Source of the DNA: Acinetobacter sp. ANC 4805
GTDB lineage: Bacteria > Pseudomonadota > Gammaproteobacteria > Pseudomonadales > Moraxellaceae
Direction of reading: 5' to 3'
DNA: 64,000 nucleotides
Assembly (NCBI RefSeq): GCF_022549495.1
Contig: NZ_JAKZGD010000001.1
Coordinates: forward strand, 310,001 to 374,000
The position numbers were made by a program, and so were the translations under genes. Below the pieces are notes generated by a model. That model was not told the origin of the DNA. It saw only the letters and a list, made by a program, of their open reading frames with translations, and did not search any database. Numbering within the stretch: position 1 is the stretch's first letter; every line of letters starts with the position of its first letter. Positions 18,693 to 27,496 of this stretch are shown here, piece by piece.

Positions 18693-19442
18693 ATGGCAAA
18701 ACCTGAATATTATTATGGCGTTCATTCGGTGGAGTCATTATTGGAGTTAGAGCCTGAGCGAGTTTTGACTCTATTTACCTTAAAAGGTCGTGATGATCAG
18801 CGTCTGCAAAAGATTTTACAGCTTGCAGAACCATTTGGTGTGAGCGTTCAAAAAGCGAGTCGTGATAGTTTGGAAAAACTAGCAGGCTTGCCTTTTCATC
18901 AAGGGGTCGTTGCGGCAGTACGTCCACACCCTGTATTAAATGAAACAGATTTAGATCAATTGATGCAACAAAACCCAAATGCTTTGTTATTGGCACTTGA
19001 TCAAGTGACTGATCCTCATAATTTGGGTGCATGTATTCGTACTGCGGCTGCGATGGGTGTTCAGGCGGTGATTGTGCCTCGTGATCGTTCAGCAAGTTTG
19101 ACACCTACTGCACGTAAAGTTGCTGCGGGTGGGGCAGAAAAGGTTAAATTTATTCAAGTGACGAACTTGGCTCGAACCTTAGCACATTTAAAAGACACAA
19201 CCCATACACGTGTTATCGGTACGATGTTAGATGAAAAAGCATTACCGATTCAGCAATGTGATTTTAGTGGGCCTGTTGTGATTGTGATGGGTGCGGAAGA
19301 TACAGGTTTGAGACCAATCACACAGTCACAATGTGATCATACGGTATATATTCCGATGTCTGGTGATTTGCAGAGTTTAAATGTGAGTGTCGCAACAGGT
19401 ATGGCACTTTATGAAGCATGCCGTCAACGTAGTGTTGTATAA
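18693..19442 (+). CDS. rlmB: 23S rRNA (guanosine-2251-2'-O)-methyltransferase
   Basis: 249-aa SPOUT (TrmH-class) methyltransferase that modifies G2251 in the peptidyl-transferase loop. An N-terminal substrate-binding domain (YYGVHSVESLL) is followed by the knot domain with motif 1 (LDQVTDPHNLGACIRTA), motif 2 (VIVMGAEDTGL) and motif 3 (IPMSGDLQSLNVSVATG). Length matches E. coli RlmB (243 aa). GAGG lies 8 bases upstream of the ATG. Confidence 0.96.
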   Translation: MAKPEYYYGVHSVESLLELEPERVLTLFTLKGRDDQRLQKILQLAEPFGVSVQKASRDSLEKLAGLPFHQGVVAAVRPHPVLNETDLDQLMQQNPNALLLALDQVTDPHNLGACIRTAAAMGVQAVIVPRDRSASLTPTARKVAAGGAEKVKFIQVTNLARTLAHLKDTTHTRVIGTMLDEKALPIQQCDFSGPVVIVMGAEDTGLRPITQSQCDHTVYIPMSGDLQSLNVSVATGMALYEACRQRSVV

Positions 19443-19472
19443 TTCACACAAGTATTGCCAATGTAATCTTAA

Positions 19473-20384
19473 ATGACTGCTCGTACGCAAGGTTATCTAT
19501 TTGTTCTAATTACGATGTGTATTTGGGGGGGATTTACGATTTTCTCCCGTTTAAATTTACATTGGCATGTCAGTGCTTGGGATTTGGTGGCAATGCGTTT
19601 TGCAATTGCTTTTCTCATCTTAATGCCGATACTCATTTATAAAAAAGATTTAGCTTTTTTGTGGCATCCTCGCCCTGTGATTTTGGCATTAACAGGTGGT
19701 TTGGCTTATTGTTTAACGGTTTATACCGCTTTTCTGCAAGCACCAGCAGCTCATGCCGCGATTTTCTTAAATGGCTGTATTCCACTGTGTACTGCCGTTG
19801 CTGCTTATTTATTGTTTAGACAACCTTTTGATAAACATACCTGGTTAAGCTTGAGTATTATGCTAAGCGCATTGGCTCTTATGAGTTATCTGATGCTGCA
19901 TGATCAAGCCTCAGCTTTGGGACTAGGTGATTTACTCTTTTTTATCAGTGCAGTTTGGTGGGGGATTTTTACTGTTTTACTTAAACAGTGGAAATTATCT
20001 GCGTGGCATTCTATGGCGAGTGTCGCGATTTGGTCAGCAATTATTTATTTACCCATCTATATTTTATTTATCCCAAAGCATTTTCAAGAAGCAGAACCTC
20101 TCCATTTACTCATCCAAGGTCTATTTCATGGCGTCTTGGTGGTAATTATTGCAACCTTAACTTATGTTGCAGCAATTGAGCGTTTAGGTGCATTCAAAAC
20201 AGGCAGTATTGTGACTCTAGCACCCTTTATGGCAGCAGTGATTGCTGTTCCATTATTGGATGAGCCATTGAATGCGGCAATTGCTTGTGGTTTGGTCGGG
20301 ATGGGGGTAGGGGCATTACAACCTTGGCGCTGGTTTAAGAAAGACGCGCTGAGTCAGCAACTCGCACAACAAAAGCAAGATTAG
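19473..20384 (+). CDS. EamA/DMT family transporter
   Basis: 303-aa inner-membrane protein with ten hydrophobic segments and two EamA repeats, the second starting near residue 150. Substrate is unknown; metabolite exporters are typical. It begins 30 bases after rlmB, perhaps cotranscribed. Its stop overlaps the coaE stop, on the other strand, by four bases with no terminator between, so the two transcripts must run into each other. Confidence 0.9.
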   Translation: MTARTQGYLFVLITMCIWGGFTIFSRLNLHWHVSAWDLVAMRFAIAFLILMPILIYKKDLAFLWHPRPVILALTGGLAYCLTVYTAFLQAPAAHAAIFLNGCIPLCTAVAAYLLFRQPFDKHTWLSLSIMLSALALMSYLMLHDQASALGLGDLLFFISAVWWGIFTVLLKQWKLSAWHSMASVAIWSAIIYLPIYILFIPKHFQEAEPLHLLIQGLFHGVLVVIIATLTYVAAIERLGAFKTGSIVTLAPFMAAVIAVPLLDEPLNAAIACGLVGMGVGALQPWRWFKKDALSQQLAQQKQD

Positions 20385-20986
20385 AATACTTGTTCAGCAC
20401 GTTGTAAATACTTTAGATGCAAAGGCTTAAGTTGTAGATGTAGATGTTCTAATAAACCATCATTTAAGACTGTATCATTAGCAAGTTGCTGCTTTTGAGT
20501 ACGTGACATTTGTGCTGCAATAATTTTCCGAATTTGTTCTTCATTCTGACCATCGCGTTGACTCGCACGTTGTAACTGGATTTGCTCATCGGCATCAATC
20601 AGTAAGGTATGGTGTACGAGTTCATGTTGATTGGTTTCAAATAGCAGTGGAGAAACTAAGATCACATATGGACTTTCAGCTTGCTGTAGCTGCTGAATAA
20701 TTGATTGGCGAATCGCTGGGTGTGTGATCTTTTCTAGAGTTTGGCGAGCTTCTGGAAATTGGAAAATGTGTTCACGAAGCGCACGTCGATTTAGATTGCC
20801 ATCTTCTAATAATACCCAATCTCCGAAAGACTGTTGAATGGCTTGTAAAGACGGCTGACCAAGTTCAACAATTTCTCGCGCAACAATATCCGCATCGATA
20901 ACAGTAATACCTTGGGATTCAAACCATTGTGTAGCAGCTGATTTACCACTGCCAATACCGCCCGTAATTCCCAAGATAAAACTCAT
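20381..20986 (-). CDS. coaE: Dephospho-CoA kinase
   Basis: 201-aa P-loop kinase for the last step of coenzyme A synthesis. P-loop GGIGSGKS lies at residues 8-15; the substrate region DADIVAREIVE and the lid with Q/R-rich helices (RASQRDGQNEEQIRKII) follow. The ATG at 20986 lies one base after the pilD stop with AGGTGG upstream; the frame opens with a GTG at 20995. The pilB-pilC-pilD-coaE order is the usual one in Acinetobacter and Pseudomonas. Confidence 0.97.
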   Translation of the reverse strand: MSFILGITGGIGSGKSAATQWFESQGITVIDADIVAREIVELGQPSLQAIQQSFGDWVLLEDGNLNRRALREHIFQFPEARQTLEKITHPAIRQSIIQQLQQAESPYVILVSPLLFETNQHELVHHTLLIDADEQIQLQRASQRDGQNEEQIRKIIAAQMSRTQKQQLANDTVLNDGLLEHLHLQLKPLHLKYLQRAEQVF

Positions 20987-20987
20987 A

Positions 20988-21848
20988 TTAACCACCTAAA
21001 TATGCTTTCGTAATTTGATCACCCCATAAAAGTGCAATCCAACCTGCAATCGCAATATAGGGACCAAATGGGTAGGGTAAGCTCTCACCGTTCTTTTTTA
21101 ATAGAATAAGACCGATAATTGAACCCATGATCGAAGATAATAAAATGATCAAAAGCAGCATTGATGGCCCCATCCAAGCACCTAATGCAGCTAATAATTT
21201 GAGATCTCCTGTCCCCATGCCTTCTTCTTTTCGGATTAATTGATGTAAAAAAGCAACGATCCACAGACATAAGAAGCCAAGTATATATCCCCATATTGCA
21301 GCTTTTGGGGTAGTAAAAATGAAAAAACTATTGATGGCTAGTCCTAAGCCAGCCAAGGGTAACGTGAATTGATCGGGTAATAGTCGTGTATCGAAATCAA
21401 TAAAAATCAGAACGATCAGTACCCAAGTAAAAATAAGGGCACATAGCATTTGAATACTTGCACCAAAAACTACAACAACAGTCAAAGAGCATACCATCGT
21501 TAATAGTTCAATGAATGGATAGCGAATACTAATAGGATTTTGACATGAGCCACACTTACCACGAAGTACTAACCAACTGATTACAGGGATATTTTGATAC
21601 CAGTGAATAGCAGATTTACATTTTGGACATGTAGATGGTGGGGTACTTAAGGTTAATTTCGTTTCGTCTATTATAGGTTGTTCTGGGTGTAACAACATTT
21701 GGCATTCATGATGCCATTCTTGCTCCATCATTTTTGGTGTTCTAAAAATGACAACATTTAAAAAACTACCGATACATAGACTAAAAAGCCCAACTGCAAT
21801 ATATAGGGCAGTTGGGTTTTGAATAAAATACGAAATGAATTGTTGCAT
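20988..21848 (-). CDS. pilD: Type IV prepilin peptidase / N-methyltransferase
   Basis: 286-aa polytopic inner-membrane aspartic protease. It cleaves type IV prepilin and type II secretion pseudopilin leaders and methylates the new N-terminus. The cytoplasmic N-terminal loop carries the two zinc-binding pairs CPKC and CGSC (near residues 74-102). Catalytic aspartates are in FDTRLLPD (near 150) and in GMGTGDLKLLAALG (near 210). It overlaps the pilC stop by one base (TAATG). Confidence 0.97.
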   Translation of the reverse strand: MQQFISYFIQNPTALYIAVGLFSLCIGSFLNVVIFRTPKMMEQEWHHECQMLLHPEQPIIDETKLTLSTPPSTCPKCKSAIHWYQNIPVISWLVLRGKCGSCQNPISIRYPFIELLTMVCSLTVVVVFGASIQMLCALIFTWVLIVLIFIDFDTRLLPDQFTLPLAGLGLAINSFFIFTTPKAAIWGYILGFLCLWIVAFLHQLIRKEEGMGTGDLKLLAALGAWMGPSMLLLIILLSSIMGSIIGLILLKKNGESLPYPFGPYIAIAGWIALLWGDQITKAYLGG

Positions 21849-23074
21849 TAGACCACAGAACCCATTTGGAAAATCGGAAGATACATTGCGATAACTAAAC
21901 CACCTACTAATACGCCTAGAACAGCCATAATTAAAGGTTCCATCATCGAAGTTAAGCCATCGACTGCGTTATCCACCTCATTCTCAAAATGTGTTGCGAC
22001 TTTATCTAACATACTATCAAGTGCACCTGATTCTTCACCAATCGCAACCATTTGAATCGCCATTGATGGGAACTTATTTGAAACACGCATCGCAAATTGT
22101 AATTGTTGTCCTGTTGCAACGTCCTCACGAATTTTCATTACAGCATTTTCATAGATAATATTATTCGTTGCACCTGCAGTTGATTCAAGTGCATCAATCA
22201 ACGGGACACCAGCAGCAAAAGTTGTTGCAAGTGTGCGACTATAACGAGCAATAATGGCTTTATAAATAAGATCGCCAAAGATTGGTAATTTTAGGGCAAG
22301 GTGATCAAGACCATCTCTAAATTTTTTACTACGTTTTTTTGCCTCTAAGAAACAGGCAATAATTGAGCCTATGACAATAATTAGAATGAACCAATATTGC
22401 TGCATCCATTTTGACATATTGACGACTAATTTGGTAAAAGCTGGTAAATCAGCACCAAAAGATGAAAATACACTTTCAAATACAGGTACAACTTTAACCA
22501 TGAGGATAATGGTTACAATTACAGCAACACAGATAACTGCGATAGGGTATTTCATGGCTTTTTTAATTTTTTGCTTTAATAACTCACTTTTTTCTTTATA
22601 GATTGCAACACGATCTAACATGGTTTCAAGTGCACCAGATTGTTCACCAGATTCAACTAATGAGCAAAATAGATTGTCAAAGTATAGAGGGTATTTGCGT
22701 AAAGCACCTGCGAAAGTATTACCACCCTCAACCTCACCTTTAATACCAAGTACGACTTCACGCATTGCTGGGTTTTCTAAGCCTTCAGCAACAATTTCAA
22801 AACCTTGGACTAATGGAACACCTGCTTTCATCATGGTGGCTAACTGACGGGTGAAAATGGTAATGTCTAATGTGGTGACCTTTTTCTTCATTAAACCTTC
22901 AAGAATATTTTTACGTTTTTCTCGAATGGTTTTAATGGTAATCCCTTGTTTGCGTAATGTGACTTTAGCTAAAGCCATATTACGTGCTGGTAATTCCCCT
23001 TTTATCTTCGCCCCTTTACGATCTACTCCCTCATAGGCAAAAGTAGGCATCATTTGTGCTTTTTTCGCTGCCAT
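21848..23074 (-). CDS. pilC: Type IV pilus inner-membrane platform protein
   Basis: 408 aa with two T2SSF (GspF) domains, each with a cytoplasmic helical bundle followed by membrane segments: residues about 70-195 and 275-400. Repeat signatures are TRQLATMMKAGVPLVQGFE and SRTLATTFAAGVPLIDALE. It anchors the PilB and PilT motors to the pilus base. It lies 24 bases after pilB. Confidence 0.97.
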   Translation of the reverse strand: MAAKKAQMMPTFAYEGVDRKGAKIKGELPARNMALAKVTLRKQGITIKTIREKRKNILEGLMKKKVTTLDITIFTRQLATMMKAGVPLVQGFEIVAEGLENPAMREVVLGIKGEVEGGNTFAGALRKYPLYFDNLFCSLVESGEQSGALETMLDRVAIYKEKSELLKQKIKKAMKYPIAVICVAVIVTIILMVKVVPVFESVFSSFGADLPAFTKLVVNMSKWMQQYWFILIIVIGSIIACFLEAKKRSKKFRDGLDHLALKLPIFGDLIYKAIIARYSRTLATTFAAGVPLIDALESTAGATNNIIYENAVMKIREDVATGQQLQFAMRVSNKFPSMAIQMVAIGEESGALDSMLDKVATHFENEVDNAVDGLTSMMEPLIMAVLGVLVGGLVIAMYLPIFQMGSVV

Positions 23075-23098
23075 GATTATTAATCCTTTTTATTAGTT

Positions 23099-24811
23099 TT
23101 ATTCACTTGTAACGCGGTTAATTTCTTGCAAAGAGGTAATTCCTTGCATCACTTTTTTGAGACCTGAGCGGCGTAGATTATTAAAACCAGCTTGTTCTGA
23201 TGCTGCTGCAATTTGTAGTGCATTACCATCTTCCATGATAATTTTTGAGATAGCAGGAGTAACTTTCATGACCTCGTAAATACCTACACGCCCTTTATAC
23301 CCTTCACGACATTCTGGACATCCAATAGGTTGGAATATTTGTAGATCTGGGTTGGCTAAATCTTGTTCAGTAAATCCTAGTTCAAGCAGGCTTTGCTTGG
23401 GGATATCGATAGGTACTTTACATTGTGAACATAAACGACGAGCCAAACGCTGTGCAATCACAAGATTCACTGATGTTGCAATATTAAATGAGGGAACACC
23501 CATATTGCGTAAGCGAGTTAAGGTTTCAGGAGCACTGTTTGTGTGCAGGGTTGACATCACCATGTGACCTGTTTGAGCTGCTTTAATTGCAATTTCGGCA
23601 GTTTCTAGGTCACGAATTTCCCCGACCATGATGACATCTGGATCTTGACGTAGAAATGCTTTCAATGCTGCGGAGAAGGTGAGTCCTGTTTTTGGATTCA
23701 CGTTAACCTGATTGATTCCTTCTAAGTTAATTTCAACAGGATCCTCTGCTGTAGAGATATTGGTATCTTCAGTATTTAGAATATTCAAACCTGTATATAA
23801 GGATACGGTTTTACCAGAGCCTGTTGGACCAGTTATGAGTAACATTCCTTGGGGCTTTTCAAGTGCTTCCATGAATAATGCTTTTTGCTCATCTTCATAA
23901 CCGAGCGCTTCAATGCCGAGCATTGCGCTAGACGGATCTAGAATACGTAGTACTAATTTTTCACCGAATAGCGTTGGTAAAGAGTTGACACGAAAGTCGA
24001 TCGCTTTGGTTTTTGATAATTTGAGTTTAATACGACCATCTTGGGGCATACGTTTTTCAGAAATGTCCATTTGTGACATAACTTTCAAACGAGAAGCTAA
24101 ACGAGTTGCCATTTGTAATGGAGGAGTCGCAATTTGGCGTAATACACCATCGACTCGATAGCGCACACGATACATTTTTTCATAGGGTTCAAAATGTAAA
24201 TCAGACGCACCCATGCGAATGGCATCAATAAGGAGTTTGTTGATGTACTTAACAATAGGAGACTCATCACCTTGCGGCGTATCATCATCATCCTGAGCTG
24301 TGTCTTGGCTAACATCTACATCGAGGTCAAAATCTTCGCTATCACCAAAATCAAAGCTACTAGAATCACCGAAATGTTGTTCAATAAGCTTTTCGAGTTT
24401 TGTGTGTTCAACGATAATCGGTTCAATATTGAGTTTGGTATTAAATCGAATTGCATCTAGTGCATCAATATTGGTTGGATTGCTCGTCGCCACATACAGA
24501 ATTTGCCCACGTTGAAGTAGTGGAGCAACACGGTGTTTTTGTATGAGTTTACTGTCGGTTAGTTCACGAGGTAATAGTCCAACATCGTAAACAGCTAGAT
24601 CAAATAGTGGTTCGCCGAATTCTAATGAAATGCTTTCCGCAATTATAAGTGGTGAAAGACGATGGTGCTCGATTAGATGAGCAACAATATCTTGTTTGGT
24701 TTTTTTGGCCGCATCAATTGCATTTTGCATATTTGCTGCGGTCATATGACCATCTTCGACTAAGCGTCGAATGAACCCCGAAAATTTTGGAGACGTATGT
24801 AATCCTGACAT
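23099..24811 (-). CDS. pilB: Type IV pilus assembly ATPase
   Basis: 570-aa secretion ATPase that powers pilus extension. The N-terminal MshEN-like domain is at residues about 5-140. An acidic, Asp-rich linker follows (near 150-180), then the N2 domain (DLHFEPY) and the catalytic domain with Walker A GPTGSGKT near 330, Walker B DPDVIMVGEIRD near 395 and the His box TGHMVMSTLHTN. The tetracysteine zinc site CSQC...CPEC lies near 465-500. It is first gene of the pilB-C-D-coaE operon. Confidence 0.97.
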   Translation of the reverse strand: MSGLHTSPKFSGFIRRLVEDGHMTAANMQNAIDAAKKTKQDIVAHLIEHHRLSPLIIAESISLEFGEPLFDLAVYDVGLLPRELTDSKLIQKHRVAPLLQRGQILYVATSNPTNIDALDAIRFNTKLNIEPIIVEHTKLEKLIEQHFGDSSSFDFGDSEDFDLDVDVSQDTAQDDDDTPQGDESPIVKYINKLLIDAIRMGASDLHFEPYEKMYRVRYRVDGVLRQIATPPLQMATRLASRLKVMSQMDISEKRMPQDGRIKLKLSKTKAIDFRVNSLPTLFGEKLVLRILDPSSAMLGIEALGYEDEQKALFMEALEKPQGMLLITGPTGSGKTVSLYTGLNILNTEDTNISTAEDPVEINLEGINQVNVNPKTGLTFSAALKAFLRQDPDVIMVGEIRDLETAEIAIKAAQTGHMVMSTLHTNSAPETLTRLRNMGVPSFNIATSVNLVIAQRLARRLCSQCKVPIDIPKQSLLELGFTEQDLANPDLQIFQPIGCPECREGYKGRVGIYEVMKVTPAISKIIMEDGNALQIAAASEQAGFNNLRRSGLKKVMQGITSLQEINRVTSE

Positions 24812-25174
24812 CTGTCCGCCTTACTGACAATATGGTTATAATAGCTATTCTCAAAATTATACTTTTGTTACGTAAAAATACTACTAGAGAAAGTGTTGTT
24901 TTTTACTTGATTCATGTTGAAAAGCTTGAACTGATCGAATTTTTTACAAATTAATTTTTGATTTCGGTTGTATGGTGGAGATCAAATAAGAGAATTAAGT
25001 GGAAAACCAGCAGCTAAATAGAACGAAAAATTCTTAAATTAAGAGATTTTTAAGAGATTATTGTGAATTGTTTTTGAGTGGTTGAAATTTAAACTATAAA
25101 GAAAAACTGAATTTTATAAAAATCCGTGTAAAATATGCAGCATTTTTTATAAATTAGTAATAGGTGGGCGAAGT
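24812..25174. promoter_or_regulatory. Divergent promoter region between pilB and tpiA
   Basis: 363 bases, very AT-rich, no gene. A possible tpiA -10 (TAAAAT) is at 25129-25134 with only a poor -35 (CTGAAT) 16 bases upstream. The words AAGAGATTTTT and AAGAGATT occur in tandem near 25040-25058. Confidence 0.35.
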
Positions 25175-25963
25175 ATGTCGAGTTCGACGATTACCCCTTG
25201 GGTTATTGGCAATTGGAAAATGAATCCAATGCATGCTAGTGCTTTCCAATTAATAGAAGAGTTTAAGCAGTTATTACAGCAAGAACAAATCCCTTCTGAG
25301 CAATGCCACATCGGTGTAGCGCCAATTGCAATTGCTCTAACCAGTATACAAGCACAATTAAAAGAGGCGACGAGAACAATTTATACAGTTGCTCAAGATG
25401 TATCTCGTGTTGCGGGTACAGGTGCATATACGGGTGAAGTGAGTGCTGAGTTATTAAAAGATAGTGAAATTGGGTTTGTTTTGATTGGACACTCTGAACG
25501 CCGTGAGCTGTTTGGTGATCATGTCGAAATTTTAAAAGCAAAGCTACAGAATGCACTAAATGCAGGTTTGACTGTTGTTTATTGTGTGGGTGAAAGTTTA
25601 GAGCAACGTGAACAAGGTGCTGCTGAGCAAGTGGTATTGCAACAGATTTGTGATATTGCATCTGTTGTTAAAGCTGAACAATGGCAGAATATTGTGATAG
25701 CGTATGAACCTATTTGGGCAATTGGTACGGGTAAAACAGCTTCACCAGCCGATGCTCAGGCTATGCATGCAAAAATACGTGAAGGTTTAAAACAAATTAC
25801 AACTTTGGGTGAAAATATTGCCATTTTATATGGCGGTAGTGTGAAAGCTGAAAATGCAGTTGAGTTGGCGGCATGTCCTGATATTAATGGTGCTTTAGTT
25901 GGCGGTGCGTCATTGAATGCACAATCTTTTTACCAAATTGCAAGTGCATTTGCACAAAAGTAA
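25175..25963 (+). CDS. tpiA: Triosephosphate isomerase
   Basis: 262-aa TIM barrel interconverting dihydroxyacetone phosphate and glyceraldehyde 3-phosphate. All signature parts are present: GNWKMN with the catalytic Lys (near 13), the electrophilic His in IGHSERR (near 107), the catalytic Glu in [13 protein letters not shown] (near 178) and the phosphate loop YGGSVKAEN (near 220). secG follows after 16 bases, as in many gammaproteobacteria. Confidence 0.98.
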   Translation: MSSSTITPWVIGNWKMNPMHASAFQLIEEFKQLLQQEQIPSEQCHIGVAPIAIALTSIQAQLKEATRTIYTVAQDVSRVAGTGAYTGEVSAELLKDSEIGFVLIGHSERRELFGDHVEILKAKLQNALNAGLTVVYCVGESLEQREQGAAEQVVLQQICDIASVVKAEQWQNIVIAYEPIWAIGTGKTASPADAQAMHAKIREGLKQITTLGENIAILYGGSVKAENAVELAACPDINGALVGGASLNAQSFYQIASAFAQK

Positions 25964-25979
25964 ATAACGAGGAATAGAG

Positions 25980-26309
25980 ATGTATAGTTTTGTGCTCGTT
26001 GTACACATCATTTTAGCAATATTAATTATTGCATTGGTTTTAGTGCAACAAGGTAAAGGTGCAGATGCAGGGGCATCATTTGGCGGCGGTGGTGCTGCTA
26101 CAGTATTTGGTGCATCTGGTGCGGGTAACTTCTTAACCCGTTTAACTGCAATTTTTACGGCATTATTTTTTGCAACTAGTTTGACTTTGGCTATTTTTGC
26201 TAAAAAACAAACCACAGATGCATATAGCTTAAAATCCGTACAAACAACAACGACCGCGCCTGTAACATCGCCTGAAACTTCACCAAATGCGCCAAAAACG
26301 ACTGAATAA
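25980..26309 (+). CDS. secG: Preprotein translocase subunit SecG
   Basis: 109-aa inner-membrane subunit of SecYEG. Two membrane segments (residues about 3-22 and 52-75) flank the conserved loop with LVQQGKGADAGASFGGGGAATVFG and GAGNFLTRLTA. The Thr/Pro-rich tail is variable in the family. It is followed closely by tRNA-Leu, the secG-leuU arrangement also known in E. coli. Confidence 0.96.
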   Translation: MYSFVLVVHIILAILIIALVLVQQGKGADAGASFGGGGAATVFGASGAGNFLTRLTAIFTALFFATSLTLAIFAKKQTTDAYSLKSVQTTTTAPVTSPETSPNAPKTTE

Positions 26310-26366
26310 GTTGAATTAATCCTTTCCTTTTTCTATTTAAAGGCATAGAATGCGTCCCATAAAGCT

Positions 26367-26451
26367 GCGGTGGTGGTGGAATTGGTAGACACGCTACCTT
26401 GAGGTGGTAGTGCTTTAGGGCGTGGGGGTTCAAGTCCCCCCTTCCGCACCA
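26367..26451 (+). tRNA. leuU: tRNA-Leu (anticodon GAG), CCA encoded
   Basis: An 85-base class II tRNA. The D-arm GTGGAATTGGTAGACAC, the anticodon stem CTACC/GGTAG with loop TTGAGGT (anticodon GAG at 26401-26403), a long variable arm, and the T arm GGGGG-TTCAAGT-CCCCC are all clear, and CCA is encoded. The acceptor stem is imperfect: 5' GCGGTGG against 3' CTTCCGC gives a U-U mismatch at pair 5-68 and a G-U at 6-67. It reads CUC and CUU codons. Confidence 0.95.
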
Positions 26452-26495
26452 AGCTTAATAACCAGTAAGTTTGGTGTATGCAGTGTATATGTTGT

Positions 26496-26572
<77 letters not shown>

Positions 26573-26619
26573 TTTGATTAAGGTGCAACTTAATCAAACA
26601 GATATGAAGAAAACTTAAA

Positions 26620-26647
26620 TTGACTTTTTTTCATATTTGTATATAAT
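26620..26647 (+). promoter_or_regulatory. Strong sigma-70 promoter of the second initiator tRNA
   Basis: TTGACT at 26620-26625 and perfect TATAAT at 26642-26647, 16 bases apart. A start near 26654 would give a leader of only about seven bases before the tRNA. Confidence 0.85.
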
Positions 26648-26660
26648 TTTTGCACGTTGT

Positions 26661-26737
<77 letters not shown>

Positions 26738-26745
26738 AGTTTCTA

Positions 26746-26775
26746 AAAGAGGCTCACAATAAGGTGGGCCTTTTT
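26746..26775 (+). terminator. Rho-independent terminator after tRNA copy 2
   Basis: GGCTCAC / GTGGGCC stem (one G-U pair), six-base loop, then five T; A-rich sequence precedes the stem. Confidence 0.8.
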
Positions 26776-26808
26776 GCACAGTGGACTTCGGTTTTCTGTG
26801 TAATATAG

Positions 26809-26829
26809 GGGCGATTTACGCCCTTTTTT
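26809..26829 (+). terminator. Second rho-independent terminator before rimP
   Basis: GGGCG, five-base loop ATTTA, CGCCC, then six T. With the one before it, this isolates or attenuates read-through from the tRNAs into the nusA operon. Confidence 0.8.
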
Positions 26830-26866
26830 ATTGGTTGTTTAGCTATCGTGTAGTGTTCGACATCAA

Positions 26867-26895
26867 TTGGTCAAATAGTCGTGCTTCACTATACG
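26867..26895 (+). promoter_or_regulatory. Candidate promoter of the rimP-nusA-infB-rbfA operon
   Basis: TTGGTC at 26867-26872 and TATACG at 26890-26895 with a 17-base spacer, between the second terminator and the rimP start. Confidence 0.35.
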
Positions 26896-26934
26896 GTTAA
26901 GATTGATTGGCTCGCATGAGAGCGACGAGAGTAA

Positions 26935-27459
26935 ATGAAATTATCAAATAAATCTCAAGCATTGCATGATCTAATCGCGCCAGCAGTAGCTGCGTGTGGT
27001 GTAGATCTGTGGGGGATTGAGTTCCTACCACAAGGTAAACGTTCTTTATTACGCATTTATATTGATAAAGCGCTCAATGAGAATGTAGAACCTGTTCTTA
27101 ATGAAGATGGTGAAGTTGAGCAAGGTCGTGGTATTGGCGTTCAAGATTGTGTTTTAGTAACGCAACAAGTCGGTGCAATGCTTGATGTTCATGATCCTAT
27201 TTCTGGTGAATACGCTTTAGAAGTTTCATCACCAGGTTGGGATCGCCCATTTTTTCAATTGAATCAATTGCCTGCCTATATTGGGCAACAAGTCGCTTTA
27301 CGATTAATTGCTGCCGTCGAAAATCGTCGTAAATTTCAAGCGAAATTACTTTCTGTAGACTTAGAAAACGAAATCATTCAAGTTGAAGTGGAAGGTAAAC
27401 ATGTACTTGAAATTGATAGTAATAATATTGATAAAGCAAATTTAATCTATCAAGACTAA
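26935..27459 (+). CDS. rimP: Ribosome maturation factor RimP
   Basis: 174-aa cytoplasmic factor needed for 30S subunit maturation. The N-terminal domain has [25 protein letters not shown]; the turn [19 protein letters not shown] is the family signature; a C-terminal SH3-like domain follows from about residue 105. First gene of the rimP-nusA-infB-rbfA operon, as in most bacteria. Confidence 0.97.
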   Translation: MKLSNKSQALHDLIAPAVAACGVDLWGIEFLPQGKRSLLRIYIDKALNENVEPVLNEDGEVEQGRGIGVQDCVLVTQQVGAMLDVHDPISGEYALEVSSPGWDRPFFQLNQLPAYIGQQVALRLIAAVENRRKFQAKLLSVDLENEIIQVEVEGKHVLEIDSNNIDKANLIYQD

Positions 27460-27496
27460 TATTAACTTAATTTTATAAGAAATCGGTAGGTGACTT

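Noticed and set aside
25263-25661. 132-codon open frame opposite tpiA
   Set aside because: Antisense to conserved TIM coding sequence; His/Gln/Leu-rich translation is a shadow pattern.
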